DNA from: Chitinophaga dinghuensis
GTDB lineage: Bacteria > Bacteroidota > Bacteroidia > Chitinophagales > Chitinophagaceae
DNA length: 64,000 nt
Assembly (NCBI RefSeq): GCF_003259435.1
Contig: NZ_QLMA01000004.1
Span: 186,001 to 250,000, forward strand
Reading direction: 5' to 3'
Shown: positions 59,682 to 64,000 of the stretch, piece after piece
Position numbering within the stretch: the first letter of the stretch is position 1
Layout: every line of letters starts with the position of its first letter
Made by a program: the position numbers and the translations under genes
The notes under the pieces: model-generated
Database searches by the model: none
Seen by the model: the letters and a program-made list of their open reading frames with translations, nothing else
What the model was told of the DNA's origin: nothing

Positions 59682-60405
59682 AGGCCGTTGGGAAGTTTCC
59701 ATCCTGAGTCGCGCAATTCCATGTTGTATCCCTATTGTCGTGTCCAAACAGGAGGAATCATAGGTTGTCCCTGCCTGCCGGGCCGGTACAACAGGCCGTT
59801 GGGAAGTTTCCATCCTGAGTCGCGCAATTCCATGTTGTATCCCTATTGTCCTGTCCAAATAGGAGGAATAATAGGTTATCCCTGCCTGTCGGACCGTTAC
59901 AACAGGCCGTTGGGAAGTTCCATCCTGAGTCGCGCAATTCCATGTTGTATCCCTGTTGTCGTGTCCAAATAGGAGGAATAATAGGTTATCCCTGCCTGTC
60001 GGGCCGTTACAATAGGCCGCTGTACAATTCCATCCTGAGTCGCGCAATTCCATGTTGTATCCCTATTGTCGTGTCCAAACAGGAGGAATAATAGGTTGTC
60101 CCTGCCCAGCGGGCCGGTACAATAGGCCGTTGGGAAGTTCCATCCTGAGTTGCGCAATTCCATGTTGTATCGCTGTTGTTGTATCCAAACAGGAGGAATA
60201 ATAGGTTATCCCTGCCCGCTGGGCCGTTACAACAAGCTGCCGTGCAATTCCATGCTGTATCCTTGTTGTCGTGTCCAAATAGGAGGAATCATAGGTTATC
60301 CCTGCCCGCTGGGCCGTTACAACAAGCTGCCGTGCAATTCCATCCTGCTTACTTGCAGTCCTTACCCGAACACCAGGGAGTCACGCAATTCAATCATGTC
60401 CCCCT
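59682..60405. repeat. 110-bp tandem repeat array, six units plus a partial one
   Basis: Repeat units begin with GGCCGTTACAAC or GGCCGGTACAAC at 59670, 59781, 59891, 60001, 60111, 60221 and 60311. Units are 111, 110, 110, 110, 110 and 90 bases; the seventh is diverged, with a 27-base insertion and an internal loss. Each holds CATCCTGAGTCGCGCAATTCCATG and GGAGGAAT, then GTTGTCCCTGCC at its end. Each junction joins the left half of the right-end hairpin to the right half of the left-end hairpin. No coding sense: the unit length is not a multiple of three. Confidence 0.9.
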
Positions 60406-60434
60406 GTTGTCCCTGCCCAACGGGCAGGGACAAC
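60406..60434. repeat. Right inner hairpin of the repeat array
   Basis: GTTGTCCCTGCCC and GGGCAGGGACAAC form a perfect 13-bp stem with a 3-nt loop. Its left arm matches the end of every repeat unit. Confidence 0.9.
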
Positions 60435-60443
60435 AAAAAAACC

Positions 60444-60486
60444 AAACTCAAAGGAATGAGGTCGAAGACCTCATTCCTTTGAGTTT
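60444..60486. repeat. Right outer hairpin of the repeat array (20-bp perfect stem)
   Basis: AAACTCAAAGGAATGAGGTC and its exact complement with a 3-nt loop (GAA). It begins 9 bases after the right inner hairpin, mirroring the left side, with an A-rich spacer where the left has T. Confidence 0.9.
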
Positions 60487-60547
60487 AAAAAAAATACTCT
60501 TTTTTACACCTGTCGGTTTTGTTCTATTTTCCCCCTGTACCCACTAT

Positions 60548-60555
60548 TACCTTTG
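60548..60555 (+). promoter_or_regulatory. -7 promoter box (TACCTTTG) for the NmrA-like gene
   Basis: A full TAnnTTTG match, 15 bases before the ATG at 60570. Confidence 0.5.
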
Positions 60556-60569
60556 ATAAAAAAAAGAAC

Positions 60570-61415
60570 ATGATAGCAATTACAGGCGCTACCGGCAACC
60601 TGGGCCGGGCCACCATACAGCATTTACTGAAATCAGTTGCTCCTGAAAATATTACGGCTGTTGTCCGTGATCCTTCCAAACTGGAAGCTGTTCCCGGCAT
60701 GCAGGTGAAGTTGGCCGACTATGACGATTATAATTCTTTGGTCGAAGCTTTCCGTGGCGCAGATACGCTGTTACAGATTTCCAGCGCTTCCTATGGCGAC
60801 CATGCTGCTATGCAGGAAGAGCAGGTCGTGAAAGCCGCTGCTGCCGCCGGCATACAACACCTCGTATATACCAGTACTCTGCAACCTGCTGCCATCGCCA
60901 TTTTCGACGCCGGACGATCCTGCTACAAGACAGAAGTGAACATTCGCAACAGCGGCATGAACTACACTATTTTCCGTAACAGTATGTACCTGGAAACAAT
61001 CCCATTATTCATCGGCGAAGCCATGGAAACAGGACAGATACGCTATCCTGGCGGAGAAGGCGCCATTAGCTTTGTAGGCAGAGATGATATTGCCGCCGCC
61101 CTGGCCAAAGTACTGACTGCTCCAGCACAAGGTGGCCGCAGCTTCAATATTACCGGAGACCGTGCTTATTCATTCGGCGACATCGCCCGCATCCTGGGCG
61201 AAGAAAGAGGCCTGGCCGCTTCTTATACCAATATCTCAGATGAAGAATTCAGACAGGAGTTGGAAGCATTTGGTATGCCTCCGGTGGCAGTCGATTTCTA
61301 CAGCAGCATGGCGGCGAGTATCCGCAACCGTGAATTCAGCATGACAGATATGACCTGGCAACAATTCCTGGACAAACCTACCCTGGACGTACGGGCTTTC
61401 CTGGGCGGAAATTGA
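60570..61415 (+). CDS. NmrA-like / QorB-type NAD(P)H-binding reductase
   Basis: A 281-residue atypical SDR protein. It opens with the nucleotide-binding motif AITGATGNLGRATIQHLL and continues AVVRDPSKLEAVPGMQVKLADYDDYNSLVEAFRGADTLLQISS, the pattern of QorB (NADPH-quinone oxidoreductase 2) and NmrA regulators. The catalytic YxxxK is only partly present (SCYKTEVNIRNSGMNYTIFRNSMYLE), as usual in this family. It may reduce quinones or act as a redox sensor. The ATG at 60570 has a -7 box 15 bases upstream and follows the repeat array. Confidence 0.85.
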   Translation: MIAITGATGNLGRATIQHLLKSVAPENITAVVRDPSKLEAVPGMQVKLADYDDYNSLVEAFRGADTLLQISSASYGDHAAMQEEQVVKAAAAAGIQHLVYTSTLQPAAIAIFDAGRSCYKTEVNIRNSGMNYTIFRNSMYLETIPLFIGEAMETGQIRYPGGEGAISFVGRDDIAAALAKVLTAPAQGGRSFNITGDRAYSFGDIARILGEERGLAASYTNISDEEFRQELEAFGMPPVAVDFYSSMAASIRNREFSMTDMTWQQFLDKPTLDVRAFLGGN

Positions 61416-61425
61416 TTCCGGGAAT

Positions 61426-61459
61426 CACCAGTTCCTGTGTGGGCGCACAGGAACTGGTG
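61426..61459. terminator. Hairpin between convergent genes
   Basis: CACCAGTTCCTGTG / CACAGGAACTGGTG 14-bp perfect stem with a 6-nt loop, between the NmrA-like and peptide deformylase genes. T runs are short, so it may end transcripts weakly in both directions. Confidence 0.6.
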
Positions 61460-61472
61460 GTTAGGTTATTCC

Positions 61473-61964
61473 CTACATTTTATCGATGTAGAGGATGCCA
61501 TCCAGATGATCCATTTCATGCTGAATCATCCGGGCAGTAAAACCCGCATACGTTTTTTCCTGTTCGCGGAAACGCGCATCCAGATAACGAATGGTGATCT
61601 GCCACGGACGTACTACCTGGCCAGATTTACCTGGAATACTCAGACATCCCTCCAGGTCGGTGGCAGTAGTATCCGACTGATAAATAATTTCCGGGTTGAT
61701 AAATACTTCTCTGATTCCCTTGTTATCCGGAAACTGTTCCAACCTTTCGGCGCCTCGTACCTGTTGCCAGGTGGAGATACTGTCTGCTACAAATAGGCGG
61801 ATAGGGATGTTCACCTGTGGCGCTGCGAGTCCGCAGCCATGAGCGGCATACATGCTATCCCACATATTATGAATCAGTTTATGTAACTGAGGATAGTTCC
61901 TTTGAACGGCTATTGCTGGCTGGCGAAGGATTTCCGCCGGATATTGTACAATGGGAAGGCGCAT
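61473..61964 (-). CDS. def: Peptide deformylase
   Basis: A 163-residue enzyme that removes the formyl group from new proteins. All three motifs are present: GCGLAAPQV (motif I), EGCLSIPG (motif II, Cys metal ligand) and QHEMDHLDG (HExxH metal site). The ATG at 61964 (MRLPIVQYPAEILRQPA) is chosen over longer in-frame starts up to 62138, since the family begins with the IVQYP.EILR.PA strand. The length is slightly below the usual 168-190. The AraC gene is divergent upstream. Confidence 0.95.
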   Translation of the reverse strand: MRLPIVQYPAEILRQPAIAVQRNYPQLHKLIHNMWDSMYAAHGCGLAAPQVNIPIRLFVADSISTWQQVRGAERLEQFPDNKGIREVFINPEIIYQSDTTATDLEGCLSIPGKSGQVVRPWQITIRYLDARFREQEKTYAGFTARMIQHEMDHLDGILYIDKM

Positions 61965-62039
61965 TTTTTCTGTGAAGATCTGTTGCTGTCTGCTTTTACA
62001 ATGGGATAAATTAGACAAAAATTGCATGGCCCGGATAAG

Positions 62040-62047
62040 TACCTTTG
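62040..62047 (+). promoter_or_regulatory. -7-like box (TACCTTTG) at the AraC gene start
   Basis: A full TAnnTTTG match ending 4 bases before the ATG at 62052. If used, transcription would start at about the ATG, giving a leaderless message or a start at the next ATG (62073). Confidence 0.35.
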
Positions 62048-62051
62048 TACG

Positions 62052-62885
62052 ATGCCACTGACTTTGTTCCAGATGATTCATGCTGCCGCTTCCCGTCATG
62101 GGGGCCGTATGCTGCCTGTATCTGCCGCTGCCGGCCATTTGGTGGCAGGCATGTACCTGGTACCCCTGGCTGCTGGGAAGTCGCTCCCCCTTTGCGCTGA
62201 CGGATTCCCTGCATTGGCGGTGGCTTTACATCTCCCTACAACTATACTCATCAGACATCAGCAAAAAACATATCCAGTGGACAGTGCCTGGTGTTGCAGT
62301 CCACTGTTACAAGCCGCTGAAATGGATGTCTCTGGGGAAGATGGACTGTTATTGGTGATCCGATTTTATCCTTCGGCATTTGCGCAGTTATCCCGAAAGT
62401 CTATGCAAGAGATGCGGCAAACGCCTGTATGGCGGCCGGAAGAGATATGGGGAGACGACATAACCGCCGTGCTGCACGCGCTCAGAGAGCTTCCATCAGT
62501 GCATGCAAAATGCGAGTGCCTGGAACATTGGGCCATGGCTCAAAAGATCATTCCGCCGAATCCATTGGTAGATGATATGATGTGGCAGGTGATAACGGGA
62601 GACGACATTCCGGAAGTCAAGTCCTTTACTGGTACGCTCGGAAGAAGTTACAAATGGCTGGAAAGAAATTTTAACCGCTATACTGGCCTTGCGCCGAAAG
62701 AATTTATCTGTCAGCAACGCTTCGTCAAAGCTTGCGTATCCTTGTCATTAGCCGCGCGTCCTGATTACCTCGCTTTGGCGATGGATCATGGTTACTGCGA
62801 TCAACAGCATCTCTCCCGGGAGTTCCGCCGTTTTGCGGGAATCAGCCCTCGTGTTTTTCACCAAAAAAATAGTAGTAATTTTTAG
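62052..62885 (+). CDS. AraC-family transcriptional regulator
   Basis: A 277-residue regulator. The N-terminal half (residues 1-150) is not a recognised sensing domain. The C-terminal half is an AraC helix-turn-helix pair, the second with YLALAMDHGYCDQQHLSREFRRFAGISPRVFH, the classic motif. The first (SFTGTLGRSYKWLERNFNRYTGLAPKEFICQQRF) is slightly altered. The target is unknown. It is divergent from def. The start is uncertain: TTG at 62022, ATG at 62052 or ATG at 62073. Confidence 0.82.
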   Translation: MPLTLFQMIHAAASRHGGRMLPVSAAAGHLVAGMYLVPLAAGKSLPLCADGFPALAVALHLPTTILIRHQQKTYPVDSAWCCSPLLQAAEMDVSGEDGLLLVIRFYPSAFAQLSRKSMQEMRQTPVWRPEEIWGDDITAVLHALRELPSVHAKCECLEHWAMAQKIIPPNPLVDDMMWQVITGDDIPEVKSFTGTLGRSYKWLERNFNRYTGLAPKEFICQQRFVKACVSLSLAARPDYLALAMDHGYCDQQHLSREFRRFAGISPRVFHQKNSSNF

Positions 62886-62959
62886 GAAACTTTAATCTCT
62901 TGGTATTGAAAAAAATCACACTTTTGCACCTCGATTGCTAGTGTCTTAATTTTTATTCC

Positions 62960-63910
62960 ATGAGGTTCCTGATACCTTTCCTGACTGGCGTAATGGTGGC
63001 CGCCAGTAGCTATGCCCAGACAGATGTAGTGCTGAAGAAGAAAACAGTAGGCGATTCTGTGCTGACGAATAACCGCGAAATAATTTTGCCGGAGCCTTTC
63101 AATGGCCAGAAAGCCATGTTGGCACTCTTTCCCGGTCGATATTATAATCTTACCCGAACTTATAAAAATGAGATGGTCAACTGGTCATGTCCTACCTGTA
63201 AGGCAAAGCCGTACGAGGATGTGAATGAAGATGGCGGCGGTCCTTTCCCTTATAAACAAGGTGTGGCCACTCGCCTGATGAATATCATGGATTTCAAGGA
63301 CTTCACTGGTATGCAGTATAAGGTGATCAGCTTTAACCACTCTGAGTTTGATGAAGATGGTATGCAGACTTCCCGCTTCACTGGCGGTTTGCTTGGTCTC
63401 GCCAAATTTGTACTCACAGACGGCGGTTGGAAACTGCGTATGTATACCCCTGCCATCAAGGCTTACGGGGCATTCAGTCAGTGTCCTACGCCTAAACCAC
63501 TGCTGATTGGGCAGGATCAATATGCCTTTATCCTCCGTCATTCCAATGGCCCTGGCGGTGGCCCTTTCTTTACCACCCTTTACCTGATTGCCGGTATGAA
63601 CGGCAACTACCAGGAAGTAATGGCAGCCTACGGCGTTGAAAAAAGCGGCGGCGATAACGAAGATGGACATTTCAGTACCTGGACCAGCGAGTATAGCGTT
63701 CCGGCCAGCGATAAAAAATATTTCCGCGATATCATCATCACCTGGAAAGGCACTTACCACACCGACGACCTTGAGCCATTGCCTGCAGAGGTAACCAAGC
63801 TGATTAAAAAAGGTAAGAAAACCGGTAAGTTCACACTGGTGCAAAGATTCGTGTATAAAGGCAGTAAAGGATATGAGCTGCAACCTGCCCCACAGGTAAC
63901 CGTGAATTAA
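62960..63910 (+). CDS. Secreted protein of unknown function
   Basis: A 316-residue secreted protein with a signal peptide (MRFLIPFLTGVMVAASSYAQ). Early in the mature part is VNWSCPTCKAKPYEDVNEDGGGPFPYKQGVATRLM, with a CPTC pair (possible metal or redox site) in a non-thioredoxin setting. The remainder has motifs of a beta-rich fold (FVLTDGGWKLRMYTPAIKAYGAFSQCP, YAFILRHSNGPGGGPFFTTLYLIAGMNGNY). I do not recognise the family. The C-terminus is basic. A very strong hairpin follows. Confidence 0.65.
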   Translation: MRFLIPFLTGVMVAASSYAQTDVVLKKKTVGDSVLTNNREIILPEPFNGQKAMLALFPGRYYNLTRTYKNEMVNWSCPTCKAKPYEDVNEDGGGPFPYKQGVATRLMNIMDFKDFTGMQYKVISFNHSEFDEDGMQTSRFTGGLLGLAKFVLTDGGWKLRMYTPAIKAYGAFSQCPTPKPLLIGQDQYAFILRHSNGPGGGPFFTTLYLIAGMNGNYQEVMAAYGVEKSGGDNEDGHFSTWTSEYSVPASDKKYFRDIIITWKGTYHTDDLEPLPAEVTKLIKKGKKTGKFTLVQRFVYKGSKGYELQPAPQVTVN

Positions 63911-63916
63911 GGTTCA

Positions 63917-63982
63917 CGCAAAGGTCGCAGAGAAAGCGCAAAGGCGCAAAGGAATAATATTTCCTTTGCGCCTTTGCGCTTT
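63917..63982 (+). repeat. CGCAAAG repeat and terminator-like hairpin
   Basis: A 22-base arm (63933-63954, with AAAGCGCAAAGGCGCAAAGG) pairs exactly with 63961-63982 around a 6-nt loop. The arm is itself built of CGCAAAG repeats, and a further copy lies at 63917. It ends the secreted-protein gene's transcript and shares its heptamer with 28200-28256. Confidence 0.75.
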
Positions 63983-64000
63983 TCCTTTGTGTCCTTGCGA

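Noticed and set aside
59505..60163. Long minus-strand open frames across the repeat array, with repeated MELRDSGW and GRDNLLFLL text
   Set aside because: The 110-bp unit shifts the frame by two bases per copy, so no fixed protein repeat can be read; the frames are open by base composition. No start signal or family match.
59682..60405. CRISPR array
   Set aside because: The repeats are 110 bases and contiguous, without unique spacers, and no cas gene is in the window.
1..64000. tRNA, rRNA, integrase, transposase or plasmid/prophage genes
   Set aside because: None was recognised on either strand after reading all frames and intergenic regions.

Overview
This window looks like chromosomal DNA of a Bacteroidota bacterium close to Chitinophaga. 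The evidence is -7 promoter boxes of the TAnnTTTG type ahead of many genes, weak Shine-Dalgarno use, SusC-like TonB receptor architecture with an N-terminal carboxypeptidase-type domain, lipoprotein signals ending in C-K-K, multi-domain glycoside hydrolases, and Bacteroidota-style MacB/FtsX permeases. No rRNA, tRNA, CRISPR array, insertion sequence or prophage was seen. It reads as free-living, metabolically versatile chromosome with small accessory patches.

Layout. 1-4.4 kb: end of an EF-G gene, a PI-PLC lipoprotein, a GH27 alpha-galactosidase and an HxlR regulator. 4.5-14 kb: a Dps-like small protein, a three-gene set with a polysaccharide deacetylase, a zinc alcohol dehydrogenase, a UPF0104 membrane protein, an NTF2-like protein and a MacB/FtsX permease. 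14-19 kb: YqgE, an MTHFR-like enzyme and a cluster of SMI1/KNR4 and DUF4268 orphan-immunity-type genes. 19-29 kb: two DJ-1/PfpI proteins (one fused to AraC, one exported with a metal-binding domain), a lone JetD-like (Wadjet) protein, a PPTase, an AraC regulator and an Imm35-like/SRPBCC fusion. 29-33 kb: an iron-uptake pair (TonB siderophore receptor and PepSY membrane protein). 33-39 kb: an AAC(3)-I-like acetyltransferase, glycosyltransferases and a GH78 rhamnosidase. 39-47 kb: YqhD-type dehydrogenase, lactonase, peroxiredoxin/DsbA pair, two RlaP nucleotidyltransferases with a KdgF-like cupin, and DUF1080. 47-53 kb: low-complexity DNA, an ECF sigma factor with a membrane partner, and a duplicated lipoprotein unit. 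53-64 kb: serine hydrolase, Tat-exported oxidoreductase, MBL hydrolase, MFS/MarR/USP operon, a large hairpin-bounded repeat array, NmrA-like reductase, peptide deformylase and AraC.

The most unusual structure is non-coding. At 59601-60486 a 110-bp tandem repeat array is enclosed on each side by two nested perfect hairpins (13-bp and 20-bp stems, all with 3-nt loops, with 9-nt T/A spacers). Internal repeat junctions look like chimeras of the two end hairpins. A second pattern is a dispersed palindrome centred on GGGAGACACGTGTCTCCC, present whole or in part at five places, including inside genes. Other points are the orphan JetD, the paired RlaP enzymes without an RNA ligase, the exported DJ-1 protein and the Imm35-like/SRPBCC fusion.

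All calls come from reading the sequence and translated proteins; no database search was run.
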